A stretch of DNA of 64,000 nucleotides from Phocaeicola vulgatus ATCC 8482 (lineage in GTDB: Bacteria; Bacteroidota; Bacteroidia; Bacteroidales; Bacteroidaceae), in contig NC_009614.1 in NCBI RefSeq assembly GCF_000012825.1, forward strand, positions 3,286,001 through 3,350,000, given 5' to 3'. Both the position numbers and the translations under genes were made by a program. Each line of letters opens with the position of its first letter. Positions within the stretch are counted from its first letter, which is position 1. Below the pieces are notes generated by a model that did not search any database, had not been told where the DNA came from, and saw only the letters and a program-made list of their open reading frames with translations. This document shows, one piece after another, positions 36,077 through 44,608 of the stretch.

Positions 36077-37384
36077 ATGGAAAAAATGAATGTGAAACCG
36101 GCAACCGGTAAATTAGGCGTTCTTTGTGTTGGATTGGGCGCTGTTACTTCAACTTTTATGACAGGTGTGCTGATGGCTCGTAAGGGATTGGCAAAACCTG
36201 TCGGATCTATGACTCAATATGATAAAATGCGTGTTGGCCGTGGAGAGAATAAAAAGTATTTGCATTATGGTGAAATTGTTCCATTGGCAAACTTAAATGA
36301 CATTGTGTTTGGTGCATGGGATGTTTATCCGGCTAATGCTTATGAATCAGCGGTCAATGCTGAGGTTTTAAAAGAGAAAGATATTAATCCTGTAAAGGAT
36401 GAATTGGAGAAAATAGTTCCAATGAAAGCTGCTTTCGACCACAACTATGCTAGTCGTCTGGATGGTGATAATGTGAAAGATTGCAAGAATCGTTGGGATA
36501 TGATGGAACAGTTGCGTGAAGATATCCGCAATTTTAAAGTGGCTAACAATTGTGACCGTATTGTTGTTCTTTGGGCTGCTTCTACAGAGATTTATGTTCC
36601 TGTTGATGAAAAAATACACGGAACATTGGCAGCATTGGAACAGGCTATGAAAGATGATGATAAGGCTCATATCGCTCCGTCTATGTGCTATGCTTATGCT
36701 GCACTGTCGGAAGGATGTCCTTTCATTATGGGAGCACCTAATACAACTGTTGATATTCCTGCTATGTGGGAGTTGGCTGAAAAGACTAAAATGCCTATTG
36801 CCGGCAAGGATTTCAAGACGGGTCAAACGTTGGTTAAATCAGGTTTCGCACCGATTATTGGAACCCGTTGTTTAGGCTTGGACGGTTGGTTCTCTACAAA
36901 CATTTTAGGTAATCGTGATGGTTTGGTGTTAGATGAGCCGGCTAACTTCCACACGAAGGAGGTCAGCAAATTATCTACACTGGAATCTATTCTTGTTCCG
37001 GAAGATCAGCCGGACTTGTATACAGACTACTATCATAAAGTACGTATCAATTACTATCCGCCTCGTAATGATAATAAAGAAGGTTGGGATAATATTGATA
37101 TCTTCGGATGGATGGGGTATCCAATGCAGATTAAGATTAATTTCCTTTGCCGTGATTCGATTCTTGCTGCTCCTCTGTGCTTGGACCTTGTATTGTTGAG
37201 TGACCTGGCTGCACGTGCAGGACGTTTTGGTATCCAACGTTTCTTGAGTTTCTTCTTGAAGAGTCCGATGCATGATTATACTGAAAACGAAATTCCTGTC
37301 AATCACCTCTTCCAGCAGTATGCTATTTTGAAAAATGCCATTCGTGAAATGGGTGGTTATGAGGCCGATCAAGAAATCGACTAA
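36077..37384 (+). CDS. Inositol-3-phosphate synthase (MIPS)
   Basis: 435 residues. Converts glucose-6-phosphate to myo-inositol-3-phosphate with NAD, the committed step of inositol synthesis. GVLCVGLGAVTSTFMTGVL near 12-30 is the NAD-binding loop, VVLWAASTEIYVP, FIMGAPNTTVDIPA, GKDFKTGQTLVKSG and a C-terminal IKINFLCRDSILAAPLCLDLV are the family's active-site segments with the catalytic Lys residues. Its presence means the organism can make inositol, for inositol lipids or other inositol compounds. Divergent from a PfkB kinase and close to the CDP-alcohol phosphotransferase operon. Confidence 0.95.
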   Translation: MEKMNVKPATGKLGVLCVGLGAVTSTFMTGVLMARKGLAKPVGSMTQYDKMRVGRGENKKYLHYGEIVPLANLNDIVFGAWDVYPANAYESAVNAEVLKEKDINPVKDELEKIVPMKAAFDHNYASRLDGDNVKDCKNRWDMMEQLREDIRNFKVANNCDRIVVLWAASTEIYVPVDEKIHGTLAALEQAMKDDDKAHIAPSMCYAYAALSEGCPFIMGAPNTTVDIPAMWELAEKTKMPIAGKDFKTGQTLVKSGFAPIIGTRCLGLDGWFSTNILGNRDGLVLDEPANFHTKEVSKLSTLESILVPEDQPDLYTDYYHKVRINYYPPRNDNKEGWDNIDIFGWMGYPMQIKINFLCRDSILAAPLCLDLVLLSDLAARAGRFGIQRFLSFFLKSPMHDYTENEIPVNHLFQQYAILKNAIREMGGYEADQEID

Positions 37385-37409
37385 TTTATAACAGGATTTT
37401 TTATTCGGG

Positions 37410-37472
37410 CGTGGATTGCGCGGGTTTTCACGGTTTTTCTTTTAAAGACCGTATCTATCCGTGAAATCCACG
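37410..37472 (+). terminator. Bulged hairpin terminator after the MIPS gene
   Basis: CGTGGATT plus TTCACGG on the left pair with CCGTGAAATCCACG on the right; a 9-base bulge sits in the left arm. A T-rich tract follows (37473-37490). Confidence 0.65.
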
Positions 37473-37502
37473 TCTTATTTTTTATTTTTCTGCCATAATT
37501 TC

Positions 37503-37532
37503 TTGTTGTCTGCCTGAGAATTTGTAATTTTG
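37503..37532 (+). promoter_or_regulatory. Promoter of the sigma-54 activator operon
   Basis: TTG (37503-37505), 19-base spacer, TAATTTTG (37525-37532), 18 bases before the ATG at 37551. It excludes the earlier ATG at 37530, which falls inside the -7 box. Confidence 0.65.
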
Positions 37533-37550
37533 TCATATAATAGAGTGAAT

Positions 37551-38816
37551 ATGGTTAGGTCAGAAATACAAAATGTAAAGCTCAGATTTGGTATTATTGG
37601 TAATGCCGAAGGGTTGAACCGTGCCATAGACGTGGCTATCCAGGTGGCACCCACTGATTTGTCAGTGTTGATCACCGGTGAAAGTGGGGTGGGAAAGGAA
37701 AATTTCCCACAGATTATTCATCAGTTCAGTCGCCGTAAACATGGACAGTATATAGCGGTGAACTGTGGGGCTATTCCTGAAGGTACTATAGATTCAGAGC
37801 TTTTCGGACATGAAAAAGGTGCTTTTACGGGCGCTATCAGTGACCGTAATGGCTATTTTGCCGAAGCCAATGGTGGAACCATTTTTCTGGATGAAGTAGG
37901 AGAGTTGCCTCTTGCTACTCAGGCACGTCTGTTACGTGTACTTGAAAGTGGTGAATTCATTAAGGTAGGTTCATCTAAAGTGCAGAAAACGGATGTGCGT
38001 ATTGTTGCCGCTACCAATGTGAATCTGACGGAAGCCATTGCTGAAGGTCGTTTTCGTGAGGATTTGTATTATCGTTTGAACACTGTACCTATTAAAATAC
38101 CTCCTTTGCGTGAGCGTGGAGATGATATAACTTTACTTTTCCGTAAATTTGCATCAGATTTTGCTGAGAAATATCGTATGCCGGCTATCCAGTTGACAGA
38201 AGATGCGAAAGTTTTGTTGCTGGCTTATTCGTGGCCCGGTAATGTGCGCCAGTTGAAAAACATCACTGAACAGATATCTATTATTGAAACTAACCGGGAT
38301 ATAACGGCAGAGATTTTGAGAAATTATTTACCAGAGCAACATGTGAATTCTGGTTTGCCTGCTTTGTTTGGAGTGAAAGCAAATACAGGGAAGGCTTTTG
38401 AAAGTGAGCGTGAGATTTTGTATCAGGTGTTGTTTGATATGCGGCGTGATGTGACTGACTTGAAGAAGTTAGTCAATACACTGATGGCGGAACGTGGCGC
38501 GCAATCTGTTCCGACGGCACCAGCTACTACGGCAGTTTCTTATTATCAGGAACCGCAACGGAATTTAGTTGCTACAGTGGTGCCTGCTACGCCTACCATA
38601 ATTTCTGCCGCCAAACCGGCTCATCCTGTAGTAGATGATATTCAGGATACGGAGGAGGTTGTAGAAGAAGCCACTTTGTCATTGGACGAAGTGGAGAAAG
38701 AAATGATACGTAAGGCGCTCGACCGTCATCATGGAAAGCGTAAGAATGCAGCAAAAGATTTGAATATTTCAGAACGAACACTTTATAGAAAAATAAAAGA
38801 ATATGGTTTGGATTAA
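37551..38816 (+). CDS. Sigma-54-dependent transcriptional activator
   Basis: 421 residues. No N-terminal receiver or PAS domain: the AAA+ domain starts at about residue 12. Walker A GESGVGKE, the sigma-54-contacting GAFTGA loop, Walker B IFLDEVGELP, and arginine-finger region FREDLYYRLNTVPI are all present. A linker of about 110 residues rich in Pro, Ala, Thr and Val precedes a Fis-type helix-turn-helix at the end (RKALDRHHGKRKNAAKDLNISERTLYRKIKEY). Activity may be set by level or by another protein. First gene of a unit with an LptE-like lipoprotein and SecG; overlaps the next gene by 14 bases. Confidence 0.94.
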   Translation: MVRSEIQNVKLRFGIIGNAEGLNRAIDVAIQVAPTDLSVLITGESGVGKENFPQIIHQFSRRKHGQYIAVNCGAIPEGTIDSELFGHEKGAFTGAISDRNGYFAEANGGTIFLDEVGELPLATQARLLRVLESGEFIKVGSSKVQKTDVRIVAATNVNLTEAIAEGRFREDLYYRLNTVPIKIPPLRERGDDITLLFRKFASDFAEKYRMPAIQLTEDAKVLLLAYSWPGNVRQLKNITEQISIIETNRDITAEILRNYLPEQHVNSGLPALFGVKANTGKAFESEREILYQVLFDMRRDVTDLKKLVNTLMAERGAQSVPTAPATTAVSYYQEPQRNLVATVVPATPTIISAAKPAHPVVDDIQDTEEVVEEATLSLDEVEKEMIRKALDRHHGKRKNAAKDLNISERTLYRKIKEYGLD

Positions 38817-39330
38817 ACAATTGAAAGTAGTTGGTGTGTTGATGGTACTGGCGGGGATCGTAACTGCTTGTTCTATTTCATATAAATTTAACGGATCGTC
38901 TATAGATTATACAAAGGTAAAGACTATTTCGTTTGAGAATTTCCCAAACCGTTCAGCTGGCTTTGTTTGGGGACCGATGGAGAATATGTTCAATACGGCA
39001 TTACAGGATATTTATATGCAACAAACTCGTTTAAAGCAAGTCAAGCGCAGTGGTGACCTGCAATTGTCTGGTGAGATAACGAATTATGAGGCATTTAATA
39101 AAGGAATTGGATCCGATGGCTATTCTAGTATGGTAGAATTGCGTATGACGGTGAGAGTGAATTTTGTCAATAGTTCCAATCCTACGGAAAATATGAACGG
39201 ACAGCAATTTTCGGCTAGTCGTGAATATAATTCCAATCAGCAGTTAAGTGCTGTGCAGGATGAGTTGGTAAACCAAATGATTAAAGAAATTGTAGAGCAA
39301 ATATTCAATGCTACAGTGGCAAACTGGTAG
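38803..39330 (+). CDS. LptE-like lipoprotein (LPS assembly)
   Basis: 175 residues. Lipoprotein signal (VGVLMVLAGIVTAC; Cys about 23), then SISYKFNGSSIDYTKVKTISFENFPN, a Bacteroidetes LptE opening. The rest has an alternating beta pattern and a long C-terminal helix (LVNQMIKEIVEQIFNATVANW). LptE plugs LptD in the outer membrane for lipopolysaccharide export. It is identified by pattern; the family is divergent. Its ATG lies 14 bases within the end of the activator gene. Confidence 0.8.
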   Translation: MVWIKQLKVVGVLMVLAGIVTACSISYKFNGSSIDYTKVKTISFENFPNRSAGFVWGPMENMFNTALQDIYMQQTRLKQVKRSGDLQLSGEITNYEAFNKGIGSDGYSSMVELRMTVRVNFVNSSNPTENMNGQQFSASREYNSNQQLSAVQDELVNQMIKEIVEQIFNATVANW

Positions 39331-39346
39331 TGAGTGATTTTCCGTC

Positions 39347-40099
39347 ATGATACAACAACAATTATATGAATGGATAACGCATCCTGAACGATTGAATCGG
39401 GATACTTTGTACGAGTTGCGGACGCTGCTTGCGCGTTATCCATATTTTCAGACGGTGAGACTGCTTTATCTGAAGAATCTGTTTTTATTGCATGACATAA
39501 CATTTGGTGAGGAACTACGTAAGGCTGCATTGTATGTAGCTGACCGCAAGATTCTTTTTTATCTGATAGAGGGGGAGCGCTTTACTGTATCTTCCTTTGA
39601 AAAACAAGACCTACCTAAGGAAGAGGCTGGTTTGGATCGTACTCTTTCATTGATCGATACTTTTCTCTCTTCTTTGCCTGAAGAGGCCGCCGCTATGGAA
39701 TTACCAATGGATGTAACAACAGATTATACTTCTTTTTTATTGCATGAGGAAGAACATGTGTCTGATGATATACCTCAGATGAAAGGACAGAATTTGATAG
39801 ACAACTTCATTGAAAAGTCGGCAGAGGAACCTTTGTTACCTCAATTAGGAATAAAAGAGGCGGCACCGGTGAAGAATAAAGTTTCTGAAGAAGAGGAGTC
39901 GGAAGATAATGAAGAGGATATGGAGGATGAAAGCTATTTCACTGAAACATTGGCTAAAATATACGTTAAACAGCAAAGATATTCTAAGGCTCTTGAAATT
40001 ATTAAAAAATTAAATTTGAAATATCCAAAAAAAAACGCTTACTTTGCAGACCAAATAAGATTTTTGGAGAAATTGATTATTAACACTAAATCAAAATAA
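39347..40099 (+). CDS. Conserved hypothetical protein with a TPR-like C-terminal part
   Basis: 250 residues, soluble, no signal peptide. N-terminal 100 residues are helical (YELRTLLARYPYFQTVRLLYLKNLFL), the middle (about 120-200) is acidic and disordered (SEEEESEDNEEDMEDE), and the C-terminal 45 residues resemble a single tetratricopeptide repeat (ETLAKIYVKQQRYSKALEIIKKLNLKYP). Such proteins in Bacteroidetes sit between LptE and SecG; function unknown. It begins 17 bases after LptE and ends 6 bases before secG. Confidence 0.8.
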   Translation: MIQQQLYEWITHPERLNRDTLYELRTLLARYPYFQTVRLLYLKNLFLLHDITFGEELRKAALYVADRKILFYLIEGERFTVSSFEKQDLPKEEAGLDRTLSLIDTFLSSLPEEAAAMELPMDVTTDYTSFLLHEEEHVSDDIPQMKGQNLIDNFIEKSAEEPLLPQLGIKEAAPVKNKVSEEEESEDNEEDMEDESYFTETLAKIYVKQQRYSKALEIIKKLNLKYPKKNAYFADQIRFLEKLIINTKSK

Positions 40100-40104
40100 A
40101 GAAA

Positions 40105-40470
40105 ATGTATTTATTACTTATTGGATTAATTGTGCTTGCAGCTCTTTTGATGTGCTTCGTCGTACTGATTCAGAACTCAAAAGGTGGAGGCTTGGCTTCT
40201 AGTTTTGCTTCTTCAAATCAAATAATGGGTGTTCGCAAGACTACAGATTTTATTGAGAAATTAACATGGGGGTTAGCTGCTTTTATGGTGGCATGTAGTG
40301 TGCTTACTGCTTATTTTGTTCCTGCTGCTCATACAGATTCTTCTGTAATCATGGAAGAGGCAGTGAAAGAAGGAGCTACTAATCCGCTGAATGCACCTTC
40401 AGGTTTCGCTGCTCCGCAAACAAATGACGCTGCAACAGAAACTCCTGCTCCCAGTGATTCGGCACAGTAA
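40105..40470 (+). CDS. secG: Preprotein translocase subunit SecG
   Basis: 121 residues. SecG assists SecYE in moving proteins across the inner membrane. Two membrane segments (about 3-22 LLLIGLIVLAALLMCFVVLI and 52-72 LTWGLAAFMVACSVLTAYFV) flank the conserved loop QNSKGGGLASSFASSNQIMGVRKTTDFIEK. The Ala/Thr/Pro-rich 45-residue tail is longer than in E. coli and typical of Bacteroidetes. Last gene of its unit, ending at a strong terminator. Confidence 0.94.
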   Translation: MYLLLIGLIVLAALLMCFVVLIQNSKGGGLASSFASSNQIMGVRKTTDFIEKLTWGLAAFMVACSVLTAYFVPAAHTDSSVIMEEAVKEGATNPLNAPSGFAAPQTNDAATETPAPSDSAQ

Positions 40471-40507
40471 TTATAGAGAAAACATTTTCCTTAATTAATA
40501 AGGATAA

Positions 40508-40544
40508 GCGTCCTGTTTCGTTTACGAAAATAGGACGCTTTTTT
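40508..40544 (+). terminator. Terminator after secG
   Basis: GCGTCCT (40508-40514) pairs with AGGACGC (40532-40538); an inner TTTCG/CGAAA stem extends it, followed by TTTTTT. Confidence 0.9.
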
Positions 40545-40630
40545 GTTTTAAGTTTTTTTGCTTTGATAAGTATGCTTTTGTACTTACTTTTGTTCTGGAA
40601 TGTTTTTAATCTACAAATAATAAAAGAATC

Positions 40631-41389
40631 ATGTTGAAATTCATATCATGGAATGTAAATGGCTTGCGAGCCTGTTATGATAAAGGTTTTGTTGATGTTT
40701 TCCATCGTTTAGAAGCAGACTTTTTCTGCCTGCAGGAAACAAAGATGCAGGAAGGGCAACTGGATGCCAAGTTTGAAGGTTATCACTCCTATTGGAATTA
40801 TGCTGAAAAGAAAGGGTATTCAGGCACAGCTATCTTTTCTAAAGTCAAACCATTATCTGTGACATACGGTTTAGGCATAGAAGAGCATGATCACGAAGGA
40901 CGGGTAATCACTCTTGAATTGGAATCGTTTTATTTGATTACTGTGTATACTCCCAATTCGCAGGAAGAATTGCGACGGTTGGATTATAGAATGAAATGGG
41001 AAGATGATTTCCGTGCCTATCTGAAAAAACTGGAAGAAAAGAAACCTGTCATTGTGTGTGGTGACCTGAACGTGGCGCATAAGGAAATAGACTTGAAGAA
41101 TCCTAAGACAAACCGTAAAAATGCAGGTTTCACTGATGAGGAACGTGCCAAGTTTACCACTTTGCTTGAGTCCGGTTTTACGGATACGTTCCGCTATTTT
41201 TATCCAGAGCAGGAAGGAATCTATTCATGGTGGTCTTATCGTTTTAAAGCCCGTGAAAAGAATTCAGGTTGGCGTATTGATTATTTTCTCACTTCCGATT
41301 CACTGAAAGATAGGTTGAAAGGTGCACATATTTATACGGATATCTTTGGCTCAGATCATTGTCCGGTAGAATTGACAATAGAACTCTAA
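40631..41389 (+). CDS. xth: Exodeoxyribonuclease III / AP endonuclease
   Basis: 252 residues, normal length for the ExoA/XthA family. Repairs abasic sites and removes 3' blocking groups. Motifs in order: [17 protein letters not shown] (metal Asn), [13 protein letters not shown] (catalytic Glu), [17 protein letters not shown]-like [24 protein letters not shown] (Asp/Asn), [36 protein letters not shown] and the final [12 protein letters not shown] with the catalytic His. Stand-alone gene between a terminator and a hairpin. Confidence 0.96.
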   Translation: MLKFISWNVNGLRACYDKGFVDVFHRLEADFFCLQETKMQEGQLDAKFEGYHSYWNYAEKKGYSGTAIFSKVKPLSVTYGLGIEEHDHEGRVITLELESFYLITVYTPNSQEELRRLDYRMKWEDDFRAYLKKLEEKKPVIVCGDLNVAHKEIDLKNPKTNRKNAGFTDEERAKFTTLLESGFTDTFRYFYPEQEGIYSWWSYRFKAREKNSGWRIDYFLTSDSLKDRLKGAHIYTDIFGSDHCPVELTIEL

Positions 41390-41425
41390 GAAACACTCTG
41401 AAAAAGCTTTTGTTTCAACACGAAT

Positions 41426-41458
41426 CTCAGATTATCTATAATTAAAAGATAATCTGAG
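41426..41458. terminator. Hairpin downstream of xth
   Basis: Perfect 12-base stem CTCAGATTATCT / AGATAATCTGAG, 9-base loop. No T run follows, so terminator function is probable but not certain. Confidence 0.55.
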
Positions 41459-41543
41459 GTTTGTGTCGTTGAAAGACTCTCTCTGTTTTACTTCCGTAAA
41501 TTATTGATTCTTGTTTATCTTTACTTTGAAAAAACAAACTATA

Positions 41544-41837
41544 ATGAAAAGTACAGATAGAGTTAGGTATAATTATTATTCTATTGATTTTGCTTGCGTG
41601 TCAATTGAGTTTATTACAAAAAGCCAGTGTATGGATGGAAAGTGGATTGCGTTCGGCCATTCAGAAGGAAGTTCTTATTTTTATAGTAGAGGATATCTCA
41701 AGTATTTGATGGTGGAATACCGTTTGTTCCCTGTTTTTATTATAAAGATTAGAATATGTGTACAGATTGTCAATACCGGAATCTTTGCTAAACTAAAAGA
41801 TAAGGGATATTTGAACACAGCTCCGGCTGTCTTATAA
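41544..41837 (+). CDS. Small hypothetical protein, unrecognised
   Basis: 97 residues, rich in aromatic and basic residues (YNYYSIDFACVSIEF, YFYSRGYLKYLMVEYRLF) with a hydrophobic stretch FPVFIIKIRICVQIV near 65-80. No family recognised. A TTACTTTG sequence (41521-41528) differs from the -7 consensus by one base and lies 15 bases upstream, so it may be expressed. An upstream in-frame ATG at 41511 precedes that box. Composition is not clearly coding; it could be a chance frame. Confidence 0.35.
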   Translation: MKSTDRVRYNYYSIDFACVSIEFITKSQCMDGKWIAFGHSEGSSYFYSRGYLKYLMVEYRLFPVFIIKIRICVQIVNTGIFAKLKDKGYLNTAPAVL

Positions 41838-42059
41838 TTGGGAGAGGGAATAATCTGTTTATTATTGTATATACCTTCAAAAATTGTTTGTATTAGGACT
41901 TTCGTTTGAAGAAAGAGTTGGTCTGCTAGATGTGTAATTTTGTTCTGTAGACCGTGTGGCGTATAAAATTTGTAGAAAAATGGGGTTAAGATAAGGACGT
42001 AAAGAGGTATTTGTGGCGCAAATTTCCCGTTTGGATGATTGCGCCATGAATAATATGGT

Positions 42060-42764
42060 TTACATAGCTACTTCAATAGCCAGTATCTGTGTTTCGGAAG
42101 TGGCTTCGATAGTGACACTTTCAATGTCCCATATACCGATACCGTCACGGCGTGAAAGGTTTTCGCCTGCTACATTAATCTCTCCTTCTATAACAAAAAT
42201 GTAAACACCTGTGCGAGGTTTGTGCATACGGTATATTACACTATGTCCGGCATCAAATGTACCTATTGAAAACCAGGTATCCTGCAACAGATGTGCCGGT
42301 GTGTTTCCGGAAGGAGAAATGAAAGTTGTCAGTTCGTTACGTTTCAATAACGGGCGGATATTATAATTATGGTACTCAGGTTTGGTTTCCTCTACATTAG
42401 GGATCACCCAGATTTGCAGGAATTTCAGATCTTCGGTTTTACTGGCATTGTATTCACTGTGATAGATACCTGTTCCTGTACTCATTACTTGAATTTCTCC
42501 GGGGGTGATGGTACTTTCATTTTGTACATTATCTCCGTGTCTTAAATATCCTTGTAAAGGAATGGATACTACTTCCATATTTTTATGCGGGTGCATGCCG
42601 AAACCTTCTCCGGGAGCCACTGTATCGTCATTCAATACGCGCAAAGCACCGAAGTGTATACGTCTGGGATTATAATAATCTGCGAAGCTGAATGTGTGGT
42701 AAGTTTTTAGCCATCCATGATTAAAATAACCTCTCGTGTTGGCTTTGTCAATAATCGTCTTCAT
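42060..42764 (-). CDS. Pirin-family protein (YhhW-like bicupin)
   Basis: 234 residues. Bicupin with the pirin opening GYFNHGWLKTYHTFSFADYYNPRRIHFGALRVLNDD. Metal-site residues appear in FGMHPHKNMEVVSIPLQGYLRHGD (His residues and Glu) and HSEYNAS. The C-terminal cupin is degenerate. E. coli YhhW opens quercetin with oxygen; the natural role in gut bacteria is unknown. Length matches the YhhW form rather than the 290-residue pirin. Monocistronic; a 7-base hairpin (GGCGCAA/TTGCGCC, 42015-42045) lies just downstream. Confidence 0.92.
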   Translation of the reverse strand: MKTIIDKANTRGYFNHGWLKTYHTFSFADYYNPRRIHFGALRVLNDDTVAPGEGFGMHPHKNMEVVSIPLQGYLRHGDNVQNESTITPGEIQVMSTGTGIYHSEYNASKTEDLKFLQIWVIPNVEETKPEYHNYNIRPLLKRNELTTFISPSGNTPAHLLQDTWFSIGTFDAGHSVIYRMHKPRTGVYIFVIEGEINVAGENLSRRDGIGIWDIESVTIEATSETQILAIEVAM

Positions 42765-42903
42765 AACTTAATGTCTTTTCTATTGGAATGTTGTTATTGA
42801 TATAACAAATTAGAAGTTGAAAAGTTTGGAACATTGTTGAGTAATGAAAAAAATGGGGCGGTGTAAAATAAAAGAAGAGATGATCAAATCATCTCTTCTA
42901 TAG

Positions 42904-42976
42904 AGCGGAAGACGGGGCTCAAACCCGCGACCCTCAGCTTGGAAGGCTAATGCTCTATCAACTGAGCTACTTCCGC
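42904..42976 (-). tRNA. tRNA-Gly (anticodon UCC)
   Basis: 73 bases. Acceptor GCGGAAG/CTTCCGC, D arm GCTC-GAGC, anticodon loop CTTCCAA giving UCC, T loop GGTTTGAGCCC, discriminator U. The CCA end is not encoded. It lies 9 bases after tRNA-Tyr and is probably cut from the same transcript. Confidence 0.95.
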
Positions 42977-42985
42977 AATTTTTTG

Positions 42986-43068
42986 TGGGCAAAGATGGAT
43001 TCGAACCACCGAAGTCGAAAGACAGCAGATTTACAGTCTGCCCCATTTGGCCACTCTGGTATTTGCCC
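42986..43068 (-). tRNA. tRNA-Tyr (anticodon GUA)
   Basis: 83 bases with a long variable arm, as expected for a class II tRNA. Acceptor GGGCAAA/TTTGCCC, anticodon loop CTGTAAA giving GUA, T loop GGTTCGAATCC, discriminator A, no encoded CCA. Driven by the promoter at 43131-43161. Confidence 0.95.
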
Positions 43069-43130
43069 ATTCGCTTTTAAGAGTCTATCTCAATTCTCTC
43101 ATTGAGTAGGTTTGTTTCTCAATTGCGATG

Positions 43131-43161
43131 CAAAGGTACGGCTTTTTTTTGAATATGCAAA
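43131..43161 (-). promoter_or_regulatory. Promoter of the tRNA-Tyr/tRNA-Gly transcript
   Basis: Minus strand TTTG (43161-43158), 19-base spacer, TACCTTTG (43138-43131). A perfect match to the Bacteroides consensus. Confidence 0.8.
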
Positions 43162-43179
43162 TTATACAAGAACTTTTTT

Positions 43180-43686
43180 TCAAAAAATCTGCGTTTTTTG
43201 CAATTTCTCTTTAAAATCGAGCATTTTGATGGCAGTTATTGCACATTCATCCCCTTTATTTCCTAATCTTCCACCGGCACGGTCTTCTGCTTGTTGCATA
43301 GTATTGGTAGTAATCAAACCATAGATTACAGGAATATCTCCTTCGGCATTCAGTTGGGCAATACCTTGAGTGGTACCGGCACATACATAATCAAAGTGCG
43401 GAGTATCGCCACGAACTACGCAGCCTATTGCAATCACTGCATCTACTTTTCCACTTTTTATCATTTGTGCAGAACCGAAAGTCAGTTCAAAACTGCCGGG
43501 TACTGTTTGTACTAAAATATTTTTATCTTTTGCGCCATGTTTCTTCAAGGTACTTATGGCTCCTTCCAATAGGGGGCCGGTAATGTTATTGTTCCATTCG
43601 GATACTACGATACCGAAACGCATATTTTCTGCATTAGGAACTGAATTGAAATCGTAATCAGATAAGTTATGATACGCTGTTGCCAT
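43180..43686 (-). CDS. ribH: 6,7-dimethyl-8-ribityllumazine synthase
   Basis: 168 residues. Penultimate step of riboflavin synthesis: joins the 4-carbon phosphate with the ribitylamino-pyrimidine. Family segments: [13 protein letters not shown] (substrate-binding Trp/Asn), [35 protein letters not shown] with the catalytic His, [20 protein letters not shown] and [16 protein letters not shown] short N-terminal tail is present. It follows the TPR membrane protein gene with a hairpin between the two, so coupling is weak. Confidence 0.97.
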   Translation of the reverse strand: MATAYHNLSDYDFNSVPNAENMRFGIVVSEWNNNITGPLLEGAISTLKKHGAKDKNILVQTVPGSFELTFGSAQMIKSGKVDAVIAIGCVVRGDTPHFDYVCAGTTQGIAQLNAEGDIPVIYGLITTNTMQQAEDRAGGRLGNKGDECAITAIKMLDFKEKLQKTQIF

Positions 43687-43717
43687 TGTTTTTTAGTTTT
43701 AGTGGTTTAATAAAAGA

Positions 43718-43755
43718 AAGAGGTTATCTGTACACAGGTGCAGACAACCTCTTTA
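43718..43755 (-). terminator. Hairpin between the TPR gene and ribH
   Basis: AAAGAGGTT (43718-43726) pairs with AACCTCTTT (43747-43755), extended inside by TCTG/CAGA after a one-base mismatch. T-rich sequence follows on the minus strand. Confidence 0.65.
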
Positions 43756-43778
43756 TATCATTAAGGTATATTCTTTTC

Positions 43779-44456
43779 TTATTTGATGGATGCACGTTCG
43801 ATGTACTTATCAATGTCCATTGACTGGTAAGAATTGAAGTATTTTTCTTTCACCAAAGTGTATGCTTTAACAGCTTCACTATTCTTGCCCAACTTTTCGA
43901 ACAATTGACCAGCTTGGATCAAATAGATAGGACTCAATGCCTGGCTGTCTGCTTTATCCGCTGCTTTCAGCAAAGTTCCTGCAGCTTTGTCCAATTGTCC
44001 CATTTCAGCATAACAGTTACCGATAGTTCCCAAAATGGCAGGGCTCACCAGCTGGTCTTTAGCGCTGAATTTATCCAGATATTTCACTGCATCTTCATAT
44101 TTACCCAACTGTGCATAGCAGATACCTGCATAAGCATTGGCCAAATTACCAGCAGCGGTTCCACTGAATTCATCTGCTACTTTCAGAAAACCCTTGTAAC
44201 CGATACTGTCACCATTCAATGCGGTTTCAAAGTTATCAGCTCCGAAATATTGTTCTCCTTTAAATAAAGCTTCTGATGCTTTTACTTCATTGGGGTCAGA
44301 AATAAAATGCTTATATCCCATGAAACCAGCTATGATAATCACTACTGCTGCAATAGTTCCAAGGATTCTTCCTTTGTACTTGATAAGGAATGCTTCTGAG
44401 GTACTCAGTGCTTCTTCCATATCTAATGGGTCCTGAGTGTGTTTTTGTTCTGCCAT
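43779..44456 (-). CDS. YfgM-like inner-membrane TPR protein
   Basis: 225 residues. A cytoplasmic N-terminal part of about 30, one membrane segment at about 33-52 (ILGTIAAVVIIIAGFMGYKHF), then a periplasmic helical repeat region with three to four TPRs (NLANAYAGICYAQLGKYEDAVKYLDKF, ILGTIGNCYAEMGQLDKAAGTLLKAA, LSPIYLIQAGQLFEKLGKNSEAVKAY). Architecture fits YfgM, an ancillary SecYEG chaperone-network factor, by shape only. The start is set at 44456 (MAEQKHTQDPLD); the upstream extension to 44507 lacks conserved character. Confidence 0.85.
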   Translation of the reverse strand: MAEQKHTQDPLDMEEALSTSEAFLIKYKGRILGTIAAVVIIIAGFMGYKHFISDPNEVKASEALFKGEQYFGADNFETALNGDSIGYKGFLKVADEFSGTAAGNLANAYAGICYAQLGKYEDAVKYLDKFSAKDQLVSPAILGTIGNCYAEMGQLDKAAGTLLKAADKADSQALSPIYLIQAGQLFEKLGKNSEAVKAYTLVKEKYFNSYQSMDIDKYIERASIK

Positions 44457-44576
44457 TTTTATATTTACTTTTTTATTATTTTTCGGATATTCTTTTTCGG
44501 TCAGCAAAAGTAGTTCATTTCTATGTATTAATGAAATTTACGGGCATATTTTTTTAGTTTTTCCCGTTTTTATCTC

Positions 44577-44584
44577 TAATTTTG
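44577..44584 (+). promoter_or_regulatory. -7 box of recF
   Basis: TAATTTTG, 24 bases before the ATG at 44609. It supports that start over an upstream in-frame ATG at 44582 inside the box. Confidence 0.5.
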
Positions 44585-44608
44585 TATCCTCAATTAAATA
44601 GAAGTTCT

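Noticed and set aside
36971..37372. Minus-strand frame opposite inositol-3-phosphate synthase
   Set aside because: Shadow of a conserved enzyme, low-complexity residues.
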